From JBCBKL01 sp038521825 (GTDB lineage Bacteria; Pseudomonadota; Alphaproteobacteria; Rhodobacterales; Rhodobacteraceae), in NCBI GenBank assembly GCA_038521825.1, contig JBCBKL010000008.1, positions 62,001 to 126,000 on the forward strand: DNA of 64,000 bases, read 5' to 3'. Positions within the stretch are counted from its first letter, which is position 1. Each line of letters begins with the position of its first letter. The position numbers and the translations under genes are program-made. This document shows positions 31,675-41,080 of this stretch, piece after piece. The notes under the pieces are model-generated. The model made no database searches. It saw only the letters and a program-made list of their open reading frames with translations, and had not been told where the DNA came from.

Positions 31675-34017
31675 TTAACCTTCAATCCGGGTCAGATCCG
31701 CAACGCCCAGGCAGATCGAGCGGATCCGGCTGAGCAGGTTCAGCCGGTTCCGGCGAATTGTCTGGTTGTCGTCGTTGATCTTGACCGCCTCGAAAAACGC
31801 ATCAATAGGGCCCCGCAGCCCCGCCATCGCGTGCATCGCCGTTGCGAAATCCTGCTGCTGCATCGCGGGATTGATCCGCGCCTCGGCAGCGTCGAGTGCG
31901 GCAAACAGCGCGCGTTCCTCGTCCGTCTCGGCAAATTTGGGATCCGCGCCAAAGGAATACTCGACCCCATCCGCCTCTTCGGCCTGGGTTAGAATGTTGT
32001 TGGCCCGTTTGAAGCCCTGGATCAGGTTTTCGCCGTCATCGGTGCCTATCGTGGCCTGCAGCGCTTGGGCCCTCTTGGCGAGGAGCGCAATGTCGTCATT
32101 ACCGGGCATCGCGATACACGCATCGATAATGTCGTGCCGGATGCCCTGATCGCGCAAATAGACCTTGAGCCGGTCATGCAAAAAGCCCAGCAGGTCTTCG
32201 GTCAAATTCATGGTCTTGGCCATAAACGCCTCTTCCGCCATGCTGCCGATTTCATCCAGAACGCCTTTCATCCAGGCCGCGTTGCGGGCGGATTGATCAA
32301 GGCCACCGTCCAGAGTGCCGGCCGCCTTGGACGAAACCTCGTGAAATCGAGCCGCATAAAAACGGTCCGATGATCGCTGGCCAAAAGCCGCTTCCAGCTC
32401 GCCAAGTTCCTTTTCGGTCTCGATAAGGTTCTCAAGATCACCCCGGGCCTGTGATACGGCAGCCTCAACCTCGCCCTCGGTGCGGATACGGGCGGCAAGT
32501 GGCCGAACCTTTTCGAACTCGAATGCTTCGGGCTTGGGGTGTTCCCCCAGCAGGATTCGGATGACCCCAAGTGCCGCCCGGCGCAGCGCGAAGGGGTCCT
32601 TCGATCCAGTCGGTTTTTCATCGATCGACCAGAAGCCCATCAAGAGATCGATCTTGTCCGCAAGAGCCACAGCAATGCTGACCGGGTCGACCGGCACGTC
32701 GTCCGAAGGGCCAAGGGGCGAGTAATGCGTATCACAAGCCTCGGGCACACCGTCATCATGTCCGGCAGCCTCGGCATAATACCGACCCATGATCCCCTGC
32801 AATTCGGGGAACTCATAGACCATCTCACTGGCAAGATCGGCCTTGCAGACCCGCGCGGCCTCGGCGGCGAGATCGGGTTTGGCCCCAACCAACGGCGCCA
32901 GCTTGCGGGCCAGTGCTTCGATCCGCTTGATGCGATCCGCCTGGCTTCCCAGCTTGTTGTGGAAGGTCACATTTGCAAGAGGTGCGGCCATGCCTTCAAG
33001 GCCGACATTGGCGATCGTCCTCAAATCGTTTTCCCAAAAGAACTTGGCGTCGGCCAGCCGTGCACCCAGAACCTTTTCGTTACCCGCAAGGATCGTTGCG
33101 CCGTTGTCCGCGGTTTCCCGGTTCGCCACCGTGATGAACTTGACGATCCGCCCCGATTTATCCCGCACGGAAAAGAACTTCTGATGCTCTTTCATCGAGG
33201 TCTGCAGCACCTCCGGCGGCAGCTCCAGGTAATCGGGCCCGATATTGCCCATCAGAACCACCGGCCATTCGACAAGGCCCGCCACCTCGTGCAGCAATCC
33301 GGCATCCTCGACAACCTCAAGGCCCTGGGCGAATGCCAGATTTGTGGCGTCATGCCAGATCGCATCGGCCCGTTCAGCAGGGTCGAGAACCACATGGGCC
33401 TTCTTCAGCTTGGCGACGTAATCATCAAAGGATCCCACGACAAAGCGGCCGGGCGCCATGAAACGGTGGCCTTCGGTTGTGTCGCCAGACGCTATTCCAT
33501 CGATGTCAAGCGACACGATCTCTGCGCCCGCCTCGTCCGTCAGGATGCACAGGATCGATTGCAAAGGGCGGACCCACCGCAAGGGGCCCCCGCCCCAACG
33601 CATCGACTTGGGCCAGGGGAAATTGCGGATGGTGTTGGCCAGAACCTCAGCCACAATTTCGGCTGCCAGACGGCCCGGCTTTTCGATGGTGGCGAACAGG
33701 ACGGCACCTTTGGGCGTCTCCCGCTCCTCGACCTGATCACGTGTCAGCCCCGCGCCACGCAGAAAACCCTCGATCGCCTTTTCCGGCGCATCTGCCCGCG
33801 GCCCTTTCCGCTCTTCGCGCAGATCAGGCGACGCGGCCAGCAGCCCCTCGACCGACAGCGTTAGACGGCGCGGTGTCGAAAAGGCACCCGCGCTCGCGTA
33901 GGTCAGTCCGGCATCGACCAGACCGTCCGTCACAAGACGCTTAAGGTCATGGGCGGCACGGCGTTGCATCCGGGCCGGAATTTCCTCGGAAAAGAGTTCG
34001 ATCAGGAGGTCAGGCAT
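31675..34017 (-). CDS. glyS: Glycine--tRNA ligase beta subunit
   Basis: Beta chain of the tetrameric bacterial glycyl-tRNA synthetase; 780 residues. It starts MPDLLIELFSEEIPARMQRRAAHDL and contains KSMRWGGGPLRWVRPLQSILC, ALADKIDLLMGFWSI and PTGSKDPFALRRAALGVIRI, diagnostic of the beta subunit. The C-terminal anticodon-binding (DALR-like) region ends near NDDNQTIRRNRLNLLSRI. It is separated from glyQ by two small genes, all on the same strand with short spacing. Confidence 0.97.
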   Translation of the reverse strand: MPDLLIELFSEEIPARMQRRAAHDLKRLVTDGLVDAGLTYASAGAFSTPRRLTLSVEGLLAASPDLREERKGPRADAPEKAIEGFLRGAGLTRDQVEERETPKGAVLFATIEKPGRLAAEIVAEVLANTIRNFPWPKSMRWGGGPLRWVRPLQSILCILTDEAGAEIVSLDIDGIASGDTTEGHRFMAPGRFVVGSFDDYVAKLKKAHVVLDPAERADAIWHDATNLAFAQGLEVVEDAGLLHEVAGLVEWPVVLMGNIGPDYLELPPEVLQTSMKEHQKFFSVRDKSGRIVKFITVANRETADNGATILAGNEKVLGARLADAKFFWENDLRTIANVGLEGMAAPLANVTFHNKLGSQADRIKRIEALARKLAPLVGAKPDLAAEAARVCKADLASEMVYEFPELQGIMGRYYAEAAGHDDGVPEACDTHYSPLGPSDDVPVDPVSIAVALADKIDLLMGFWSIDEKPTGSKDPFALRRAALGVIRILLGEHPKPEAFEFEKVRPLAARIRTEGEVEAAVSQARGDLENLIETEKELGELEAAFGQRSSDRFYAARFHEVSSKAAGTLDGGLDQSARNAAWMKGVLDEIGSMAEEAFMAKTMNLTEDLLGFLHDRLKVYLRDQGIRHDIIDACIAMPGNDDIALLAKRAQALQATIGTDDGENLIQGFKRANNILTQAEEADGVEYSFGADPKFAETDEERALFAALDAAEARINPAMQQQDFATAMHAMAGLRGPIDAFFEAVKINDDNQTIRRNRLNLLSRIRSICLGVADLTRIEG

Positions 34018-34044
34018 TATTCACTGTCCCTTGTGGGGCATTTT

Positions 34045-34560
34045 TTAGTTGTTGTCTCTTGGCGGGCATTCTTCGCCCACGACTGTCCCGTCATAGGCTT
34101 TTTCGCCGCAATCGTTCAGCTCGTGCCAGACGTAACCCCGACCATCTTCTGTGATGGCCACGATGCGGTCGACACCATACTGGATGTTCTTTTCGCCCAG
34201 AAACGGCAGGGCCGCACCGGATGCAAGCTCGGCCGCAATGGCCTCAGCATCAAAGCAATCGAACCAGTCGGGCGCATTGCGGGGGGTCACATCATCGAGC
34301 AACACGAAGGTTTCTGTCATTGTTGCAAGGCTGGTGGGCGTGGTGAAACAGGCCCGGAACCGGATTGGTGAACTGTCGGCATCGATCGCCTGCAGGTTTT
34401 CTACCAGCAGAGCTTCGGGTTCGTTCGAGACGACCGAAACAAGGCTGATCTCGGCTGCCTCCACCTCTTCATAGAAGCCGTAGACCTGCAGATAATAGAG
34501 CGCCAGACCGGCGATAAGAGCGCTGAGCAATATGAATACTCCGATGATTTTGCCGCTCAT
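34045..34560 (-). CDS. DUF6446-like membrane-anchored protein
   Basis: 171-residue protein with one N-terminal transmembrane helix (MSGKIIGVFILLSALIAGLALYYL) and a periplasmic domain with FRACFTTPTSL, FVLLDDVTPRNAPDWFDCFDAEAIAAEL and YVWHELNDCGEKAYDG, containing four Cys. It matches the small Rhodobacteraceae family DUF6446 of unknown function, which is repeatedly found between glyQ and glyS. The ATG at 34560 overlaps the upstream VOC gene by four bases (ATGA), so it is translated with the Gly-tRNA synthetase genes; no biochemical link is known. Confidence 0.78.
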   Translation of the reverse strand: MSGKIIGVFILLSALIAGLALYYLQVYGFYEEVEAAEISLVSVVSNEPEALLVENLQAIDADSSPIRFRACFTTPTSLATMTETFVLLDDVTPRNAPDWFDCFDAEAIAAELASGAALPFLGEKNIQYGVDRIVAITEDGRGYVWHELNDCGEKAYDGTVVGEECPPRDNN

Positions 34561-34916
34561 CCGGCATCCTCGCCCAGGCACAGGACGTTGCCATCTGGAT
34601 CGGTGACTTCGATCTCGCGCATGCCATATTCAGTGACGGTGGGCCCGACAACGGCTGTTCCGACCCCGGTGATATGGTCGACCATGTCGGACAGGCTTTC
34701 AGGATAGAGATAGACCCGCCACCGCTTGTAGTCGGCCTCGGGACCGTCCCAGGCAATGAGAAAGACCTGAGCCTGACCGGCGCGGAGGATGCCGAAGCCG
34801 ACGACCGGTTCTCCGGCTTCCTGCATCACCTCAAAACCCAGCACGTCGGTATAGAATGATCGGGCGCGTTGATAATCCGAAACCCGCAAAACCGGTGTCG
34901 CGTTCTTGTAGGTCAT
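34557..34916 (-). CDS. VOC-family (glyoxalase/bleomycin resistance-like) protein
   Basis: 119 residues with the two beta-alpha-beta-beta-beta modules of the VOC superfamily: ATPVLRVSDYQRARSFYTDVLGFEVM and IEVTDPDGNVLCLGED. Some family members bind a metal and act as glyoxalases or dioxygenases; others are binding proteins. The metal ligands are not clear in this sequence. It overlaps glyQ by four bases and the DUF6446 gene by four bases, in the middle of the glyQ-glyS operon. Confidence 0.82.
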   Translation of the reverse strand: MTYKNATPVLRVSDYQRARSFYTDVLGFEVMQEAGEPVVGFGILRAGQAQVFLIAWDGPEADYKRWRVYLYPESLSDMVDHITGVGTAVVGPTVTEYGMREIEVTDPDGNVLCLGEDAG

Positions 34917-35857
34917 GCCGCATCCTCCGGTTGCCAGCCACCGGCCCGCGTTTGAACGAAGGCGTCAGCGCAAAGCTTGGCCAGCGCTCGGACGCGCCCG
35001 ATATAGGCCTGCCGTTCTGTGACCGAGATGACGCCGCGCGCATCGAGCAGGTTGAAGATGTGGCTCGCCTTGATGCATTGATCATAGGCTGGATGGGCCA
35101 TCACGATCCTTTTGCCGGTTTTGGGATCATGGGCAGCCTCGTCCAGAATGCGCCGGCACTCTGCCTCCGCCTCTTCGAAATGACGCAGCAAAACGGATGT
35201 GTCAGCCACGTCAAAGTTCCACCGAGCGTATTCCTCTTCGGTCTGCCTGAACACGTCGCCATAGCTCAGCGCAATCGGTGTCTGCGGATCGTTGAAGGGC
35301 ATGTCCATCACATGATCGATACCCAGAACGTACATGGCCAGCCGTTCCAACCCATAGGTCAGCTCGCCTGAAACCGGGTGGCAATCGTGACCGCCCACCT
35401 GCTGGAAATAGGTGTACTGGCTGACCTCCATCCCGTCGCACCAGACCTCCCAGCCGAGGCCCCATGCACCGAGCGTGGGGCTTTCCCAGTCATCTTCCAC
35501 AAAGCGGATGTCATGCAGGGCCATGTCGATTCCGATCGCTTCGAGCGATCCTAGATAGAGCTCCTGCAGATCGGGTGGCGACGGTTTGATCAGCACCTGA
35601 AACTGATAATAATGCTGCAACCGGTTCGGGTTCTCGCCATAGCGGCCATCGGTCGGGCGACGCGAAGGCTGAACATAAGCGGCGGCCCAAGGCTGCGTCC
35701 CGAGCGACCGCAAGGTGGTTGCGGGATGGAACGTGCCCGCTCCCACTTCCATGTCGTAGGGCTGCAGGATCGCGCAGCCCTTCGACGCCCAATAGGTCTG
35801 GAGCCTCAGGATGATTTCCTGAAACGAAAGGGGCGCGTCGAATGTGGTCGATGACAT
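34913..35857 (-). CDS. glyQ: Glycine--tRNA ligase alpha subunit
   Basis: Catalytic chain of the tetrameric GlyRS, 314 residues. SFQEIILRLQTYWASKGCAILQPYD begins the class II core; motif 2-type segment PSRRPTDGRYGENPNRLQHYYQFQVLIKP and motif 3-type ELTYGLERLAMYVLG are clear. First gene of the operon glyQ - VOC - DUF6446 - glyS, followed by ppdK. The 228-base gap upstream, shared with the divergent 36086 gene, has a weak AT-rich part near 36030-36075 but no feature I would name. Confidence 0.97.
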   Translation of the reverse strand: MSSTTFDAPLSFQEIILRLQTYWASKGCAILQPYDMEVGAGTFHPATTLRSLGTQPWAAAYVQPSRRPTDGRYGENPNRLQHYYQFQVLIKPSPPDLQELYLGSLEAIGIDMALHDIRFVEDDWESPTLGAWGLGWEVWCDGMEVSQYTYFQQVGGHDCHPVSGELTYGLERLAMYVLGIDHVMDMPFNDPQTPIALSYGDVFRQTEEEYARWNFDVADTSVLLRHFEEAEAECRRILDEAAHDPKTGKRIVMAHPAYDQCIKASHIFNLLDARGVISVTERQAYIGRVRALAKLCADAFVQTRAGGWQPEDAA

Positions 35858-36085
35858 GGGCGGTCTCGCGGCGAAGGAGAGGTTTCACTCCCTTAAGAAA
35901 GCCCGGGCAAAGGGTCAATCGGCGATCTGGCGTTCGGTGTAACACCAGACATCTGAACCGTCTTGGGCCGCAGTCTGGGATGCCCAAAGCAACACCCACG
36001 GCAATTTGCACCGTTTGCCGTTTTCATATGGGCGAATTCCTGCTTTATGCTCACCCGAACGCGCCATTTATTGGGAACGGGCTGA

Positions 36086-37813
36086 ATGTTGCGCAGATTG
36101 ATCATTGCGTTTTTCTTGACGATTTTCTGGACCATGCGCGCCGTCGCCCAGAATGCCGACGACATCGTATTCGTACAAATCGAGGCGCAACCGGATCTGG
36201 CCCTCGCGGTTTCCCGTGCGCAGGCTTATTCACAGCGTTTGGCGGACGTGAACGGTTTTGCCATCGGGCGCGGATGGCACGCCATCGCCCTTGGCCCCTA
36301 TACCCGGGCCGATGCCAACCAGGTTTTGCGCGTTTACCGGGCCGAAGGGATCATCCCCCGCGACAGCTTCATCGCCTTCCCGGGGAATTACGGCCAGCAG
36401 TTCTTTCCGCCAGGCGGCGATGTGTTGGGGCGTGGCGTCTTGCGTGCGCCAGTTCCAAGCCCCCAGCCAGAACCACAAGTACGGCTGCCCGAGCCCTCCG
36501 ACGAAACGCCGAACGAGGCGCGGCGCAGCGAGCGCAACCTGACCGCCGAAGAGCGGAAGGAATTGCAGACCGCCCTGAAATGGGCCGGCTTTTACCAAGG
36601 CGCCATCGACGGCGCATACGGGCGTGGCACGCGAAACGCCATGGGCGGCTGGCAAACTGCAAACGGCTTCGAGGCGACCGGAATTCTCACAACCCTTCAA
36701 CGCGCGGCACTCATTGCGCAGTACAACGCGGTGCTTGAGGGGCTGGATCTCGACTTTGTCAACGACACCCGTACAGGCATCTCGATGAAAGTCCCGCTCG
36801 GGATCGTTGGATTTGACAGATACGAAGCCCCCTTTGCGCACTTCGAAGACAGCAATGGCCCGGCCCGCGTGCTGTTGCTGAGCCAGCGCGGCACCCGCGA
36901 TACGCTTTACGGTCTTTACGATGTACTCCAGACCCTCGAGATCATGCCGCTGGAAGGTCCGCGCGAACGGGGTCGCAATGCGTTCTCGATCACGGGCCAG
37001 GGTGACAAGATCGTGTCGGAGGCGCGGGTCAGCCTGCAGGGCGACGAAATCAAGGGCTACATTCTGGTCTGGCCCGCAGGCGACGAAGAGCGCCGAACCC
37101 GTCTGCTGGAGGAGATGGACAAGAGCTTTACCCGCATCCAGGGCGTACTCGAAGATGAGAATGCTCAGCTCAGCCAATCCCTCGATCTGGTTGCCGGGCT
37201 GCAGGTCCGCCGTCCGCGCCTGTCCCGCTCCGGGTTCTTCGTCGACCCGCAAGGCACAGTGGTCACCACCTCTGAAGCGGTCCAGAGCTGCACCCGCATC
37301 ACGCTCGACGACGAGACCGAGGCGAGCATCGCGCTGAACGATCCGTTGCGCGGTGTGGCGGTGCTGAGCCCGAACGCCCCGCTTTCACCACTGACAGTGG
37401 GCCGGTTCAGCCCGGTGCCACCACGACTGCAATCGGATGTGCTGATCGCCGGTTACAGCTATGAAGGAATCCTTAACGCGCCCACGGTGACCGCCGGCAC
37501 ACTCGACGATCTGCGGGGGCTGCGGGGTGAGGCGGGGCTTGCCCGGCTTGGGCTCAGCGCCCTGCCCGGCGATGCGGGCGGGCCCGTGCTCGATAGTCAG
37601 GGCGGTGTGCTGGGCATGCTGCTGCCGCGCGGCAACGGGGCGCGGCAATTGCCGGAGGATGTGAACTTTGCTGCCGACAGTGCCTCAATCGCGGACGTTC
37701 TGACCGAGGCAGGCAAGACGGTGAGCGAGGCCAACGGCAATGGCACGCTCGATCCGGTGGAACTCGCGCAGGCCGCGACGGGCATGACCGTGCTGGTCAG
37801 CTGCTGGGATTAG
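36086..37813 (+). CDS. Exported SPOR-like/peptidoglycan-binding protein with inactive trypsin-like domain
   Basis: 575 residues with a signal peptide (MLRRLIIAFFLTIFWTMRAVAQ). Residues 28-107 look SPOR-like (VFVQIEAQPDLALAVSRAQAYSQRL). A proline-rich linker leads to a peptidoglycan-binding domain at 153-203 (ELQTALKWAGFYQGAIDGAYG, then TRNAMGGWQ). The C-terminal 200 residues have the trypsin/HtrA fold pattern (SGFFVDPQGTVVTTSEAV at 382-399 and LPGDAGGPVLDSQGGVLGML from 493), but the catalytic residues are gone: the His position reads S-E-A, the Asp strand reads RGVAVL, and GDSGGP is GDAGGP with Ala497. It is probably a cell wall-bound binding or scaffolding protein. Confidence 0.82.
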   Translation: MLRRLIIAFFLTIFWTMRAVAQNADDIVFVQIEAQPDLALAVSRAQAYSQRLADVNGFAIGRGWHAIALGPYTRADANQVLRVYRAEGIIPRDSFIAFPGNYGQQFFPPGGDVLGRGVLRAPVPSPQPEPQVRLPEPSDETPNEARRSERNLTAEERKELQTALKWAGFYQGAIDGAYGRGTRNAMGGWQTANGFEATGILTTLQRAALIAQYNAVLEGLDLDFVNDTRTGISMKVPLGIVGFDRYEAPFAHFEDSNGPARVLLLSQRGTRDTLYGLYDVLQTLEIMPLEGPRERGRNAFSITGQGDKIVSEARVSLQGDEIKGYILVWPAGDEERRTRLLEEMDKSFTRIQGVLEDENAQLSQSLDLVAGLQVRRPRLSRSGFFVDPQGTVVTTSEAVQSCTRITLDDETEASIALNDPLRGVAVLSPNAPLSPLTVGRFSPVPPRLQSDVLIAGYSYEGILNAPTVTAGTLDDLRGLRGEAGLARLGLSALPGDAGGPVLDSQGGVLGMLLPRGNGARQLPEDVNFAADSASIADVLTEAGKTVSEANGNGTLDPVELAQAATGMTVLVSCWD

Positions 37814-37820
37814 GGCGTTT

Positions 37821-37858
37821 CGCGAAAGGCTTGAAAGATCGGTGCATCGCCTTTCGCG
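37821..37858. terminator. Inverted repeat between convergent genes
   Basis: CGCGAAAGG (37821-37829) and CCTTTCGCG (37850-37858) are a perfect 9-bp inverted repeat with a 20-base loop, located between the ends of two convergent genes at 37813 and 37891. Without a T-run it can only be called a candidate bidirectional transcription stop. Confidence 0.45.
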
Positions 37859-37890
37859 TTCGACGTCAGGGAGAGGCCGCGAAGAAGTGA

Positions 37891-39576
37891 TCAGTTATTT
37901 CTCGAAACGCCAGGCAGCGCGATATCGGCTTTCACGTGAATTAGGGTCGGGCGATCCGCATTGAACGCGGCGCGGACGGCATCCTGTAGCTGACCCAGCG
38001 TCTGGGGGCTGGCGGAATGTGCCCCAAACGCGGTGGCAAGACGCGCGAAATCCGGGTTGCGGGCATGCACGGCATTGGGCGCGATCTGGGCGCGGACCAT
38101 GCTGTCTTCGATCTCTTTCAGCCGATCATTGTCCCAAAGGATAATCGGGATCGACAGTTTGAGCTCCACGGCGACCGCCAATTCGGCCATCGTATACTGA
38201 AAACCGTAATCGCCAATGATGCACATCGTCGGCAGGCCATCACGCCCCACCGCGCCCCCGATAGATGCAGGCAGGCTGTAGCCAAGCGTGCCAAAGCCCG
38301 TCGGATGGTGCCAATGGCCCGGGCGGTCCATGTCCCAGACCTCCTTCGCGACATAAGCCAGCTGGGTCATGTCGGAGTAGATCATGGTGTCAGGCGAGAC
38401 AGCCTCGCGCAGAGCATCGCAAACGGGGACGATACCGGGCCGCTCGGCATCGACCTCGGCGCGCCAGCGGGCCCGGTAGCCTGCCACTATGTCGGCAGAC
38501 CAGCCAGACTTTGGCGGTTTCTTGACGTTGCTGGCGTGTTTCCCCAAAGCCATCTGCAACCGGATAATCGCCTCGACAGCATCATCCTGAAGGCACCAGT
38601 CCTTTGGGTGGGCTCGGGCCAAGACTTCCGGATCGATGTTGATGTGGTAGGCACCGGGGCGGTGCCCCGCAACTGATCGCCAAATGTCTACTTCCGCCAG
38701 ATCGCTGCCAACAATCACGACGCAATCACTCGCATCCAGAACCGAAGCACTATCTGGATGTGCAAGTCCGGACCCGAACAGAAGTGGCCAGTCGGCAGGT
38801 ACTATACCTCGGCCGGCATAGGTCGTGAGCACAGCTGCCTTGCACTGCTTCAACATATCAGCGACTGGCGAACCTTGTGCCCCGAGAAATCGTGCACCCC
38901 CGCCACCAAAGACGAACAACGGCCGCTCGGCATGCAGCAACCTGATTGCCAGCATATCAATCAAATCGAGCGGGCTTGTTGATTTGATCGGGGCCGGTAA
39001 TCTTGTGACTGTAAACTTGCTGGGCTCATCCTGTTTCTTTTCAGGTCTCCATCTCGAAAAAAGCTCCGATGTCTGCGCCTCCAATGCGCGGATAGGCACC
39101 TGAATATGCCTTGGTCGCTGGCGCTCCGTGCGAAATTCGGTGAATGCCCGATCGATCAATGCAAAGGCCGCCTGCGCCGTCCGTGCCTCCTCCGACCAAG
39201 CGCACACCGTCGCAGCCGCTGCCCGCTGATCCCGCATCTGGTGCAGCTGCCCGCGCATCGCTGCCGTCTCATCGAGACATGACGAGATCACCAACATCGG
39301 TACGCTGTCGGAATAGGCCTGACCCATCGGTGTCATGATATTCGTCAGCCCCGGCCCCGTGATGACATAGGCCACTCCAGGCTTGCCTGTCGCCCGTGCA
39401 TAGCCGTCGGCCATAAAGCCTGCACCTTGCTCGTGGCGGGCCAGCACGTGGGTGATGCCCGCCTCTTCGATGCCGCGATACATTTCCTGGTTGTGCACAC
39501 CCGGAATGCCAAAGATCACATCGACCCCGCGATCCTTCAGCATGTGGGAAATCTGCGCACCGAGTGGGCGTTGCAT
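37891..39576 (-). CDS. Thiamine pyrophosphate-dependent enzyme (acetolactate synthase-like fold, substrate unknown)
   Basis: 561 residues with the three-domain arrangement of TPP enzymes. The N-terminal Pyr domain has VIFGIPGVHNQEMYRG, the TPP-activating Glu in RHEQGAGFMADGYARATGKPG and the ITGPGLTNIMTPMGQAYSDS stretch. The central FAD/DHS-like domain runs from about residue 200; the PP domain has GFGTLGYSLPASIGG and the Mg-binding GDYGFQYTMAELAVAVEL. It resembles the 5-guanidino-2-oxopentanoate decarboxylase (AruI) subgroup, but several 2-oxo acid decarboxylases or lyases are possible. Its ATG directly follows the trkH stop codon (TGAATG), so both genes are coupled. Confidence 0.82.
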   Translation of the reverse strand: MQRPLGAQISHMLKDRGVDVIFGIPGVHNQEMYRGIEEAGITHVLARHEQGAGFMADGYARATGKPGVAYVITGPGLTNIMTPMGQAYSDSVPMLVISSCLDETAAMRGQLHQMRDQRAAAATVCAWSEEARTAQAAFALIDRAFTEFRTERQRPRHIQVPIRALEAQTSELFSRWRPEKKQDEPSKFTVTRLPAPIKSTSPLDLIDMLAIRLLHAERPLFVFGGGGARFLGAQGSPVADMLKQCKAAVLTTYAGRGIVPADWPLLFGSGLAHPDSASVLDASDCVVIVGSDLAEVDIWRSVAGHRPGAYHINIDPEVLARAHPKDWCLQDDAVEAIIRLQMALGKHASNVKKPPKSGWSADIVAGYRARWRAEVDAERPGIVPVCDALREAVSPDTMIYSDMTQLAYVAKEVWDMDRPGHWHHPTGFGTLGYSLPASIGGAVGRDGLPTMCIIGDYGFQYTMAELAVAVELKLSIPIILWDNDRLKEIEDSMVRAQIAPNAVHARNPDFARLATAFGAHSASPQTLGQLQDAVRAAFNADRPTLIHVKADIALPGVSRNN

Positions 39577-41025
39577 TCACGCTCTCCAGAATTGGATGGT
39601 CAGGATCGCGTAGACCGCCAAGAGCTCCAGCCGCCCGATCAGCATCGCCATGGCGAGCAGCCATTTGGCCGTGTCGTTGAGCGGCGCATAATTGCCCGCC
39701 GGTCCGATAATGTCGCCCAGACCCGGCCCAATATTGGCCAGCGCCGCCGCGGCCCCCGAGACGGAGGTCGTGAAATCAAGGCCCGTCAGGCCAAGCGCCA
39801 CGGCCAGGGCCCCAAGCGTCACGGTGAAGAACATGAAGAATGACATGACCGAGCTCAGCACATCATCGCCCACGGCGCGGCCTGCGTAGCGCGGGGTAAA
39901 GATGCCGTGGGGGCTGCGGGTTTTCTGCAACTGGGCCCGGATCGACGCGATCAAAAGCTGGTAGCGGAAGATCTTGATCGAACAGGCGGTCGAGCCCGCG
40001 CAGCCGCCGATGAGGCCGGCAAAGAACAGAACCGTGATCGCGAAACTGCCCCAGACCATATAGTCGGCGCTGGCATAGCCCGTCCCCGTCAGCAATGAGA
40101 CAGCGTTAAAGAGGGCCTTGCGGACCGCCTCTTCGCCCTCACCGTTCTGTTGTGTCAGGTTCCATGTTGCGACGAGCGCCACGATGACCAGAGCCGTCCC
40201 AAAGAACCCGCGGATCTGCGGATCAAGCAGCAAGGGCCGCGCTGTACCGGTGCTGAGCTGCACGAAGCGGACAAATGGCAGGGCCGCGAGCAGCATGAAA
40301 AGTGCAGCCACGTACTCGGTGCTGGGGCCAAAGGCCGCGAATGAGGCATCATAGTTTGCAAATCCACCGGTCGCGATGGTGGTCATGGCGTGGACGGTGG
40401 CATCAAACGGATCAAGCCCGGTGCTCATGTAGGCCAACGCGCAGATCATCGTGAGAGCGACGTAGACGACCGAAATGCGACTCGCGATCTCGGTCGCGCG
40501 GGGCAGGATCTTTCCGAACGTATCGAACCCTTCGGAGCGGAAGATCTGCATGCCCCCGACCCGCAGCTCGGGCAGAAAAACCATGGCCACAACGATGATC
40601 CCGATGCCACCCAGCCATTGCAGGATTCCGCGCCAAAGCAGGATACCGGCAGGCAACTGGTCAAGCCCGCTCAGGACTGTGGCGCCTGTTGTGGTCAGCC
40701 CCGACATCGCCTCAAAAAACGCATCGGTAAAGTCCGCCTCGGTCGCGCCGAATATGAACGGCAGCGCGCCGAAGATTGGCAGGGTCAGCCAGACGCCAGT
40801 CGTCAGCAGAAAAGTCTGCTGGATTGTCAGCCCCTGCCCCACCCCGTTCGCGCAGGAGAGCGCAAGAGTGACGCCGGCAAGAACCGTGATAAGACCGCTT
40901 TGCGCAAAGGCTGGCCAGTGCCCGCGCCCCTCGGCCAAATCGGCCAGCAAGGGCAACAGCATCGCGGCGCCCAGGACGGCGACAAGCAGTCCGATCACAT
41001 ATCCAACAGGGCGCAGGTCAACCAT
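39577..41025 (-). CDS. trkH: TrkH-family potassium uptake protein
   Basis: Membrane subunit of the Trk K+ uptake system, 482 residues with about ten hydrophobic segments. The selectivity-filter repeats are visible as EAMSGLTTTGATVLSG, MTTIATGGFANYDASF, LFNAVSLLTGTGYASADY and AAALANIGPGLGD, with the last glycine in each being the filter residue. TrkA is not encoded here. First gene of a two-gene unit with the TPP enzyme; a ribosome-binding site GGAGAG for that second gene lies in the trkH 3' end. Confidence 0.94.
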   Translation of the reverse strand: MVDLRPVGYVIGLLVAVLGAAMLLPLLADLAEGRGHWPAFAQSGLITVLAGVTLALSCANGVGQGLTIQQTFLLTTGVWLTLPIFGALPFIFGATEADFTDAFFEAMSGLTTTGATVLSGLDQLPAGILLWRGILQWLGGIGIIVVAMVFLPELRVGGMQIFRSEGFDTFGKILPRATEIASRISVVYVALTMICALAYMSTGLDPFDATVHAMTTIATGGFANYDASFAAFGPSTEYVAALFMLLAALPFVRFVQLSTGTARPLLLDPQIRGFFGTALVIVALVATWNLTQQNGEGEEAVRKALFNAVSLLTGTGYASADYMVWGSFAITVLFFAGLIGGCAGSTACSIKIFRYQLLIASIRAQLQKTRSPHGIFTPRYAGRAVGDDVLSSVMSFFMFFTVTLGALAVALGLTGLDFTTSVSGAAAALANIGPGLGDIIGPAGNYAPLNDTAKWLLAMAMLIGRLELLAVYAILTIQFWRA

Positions 41026-41080
41026 CGGCGACAGCGTTGGAGCCTTCGGACGGGCGTGTCAAGCCGCCGGGTGCGACACC

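Noticed and set aside
32539..33864. A 441-codon open frame on the plus strand
   Set aside because: Antisense to glyS, with shadow-frame composition and no recognisable domain.
36230..37252. A 340-codon minus-strand frame
   Set aside because: Antisense to the SPOR/peptidoglycan-binding gene, which has a signal peptide and recognised domains.
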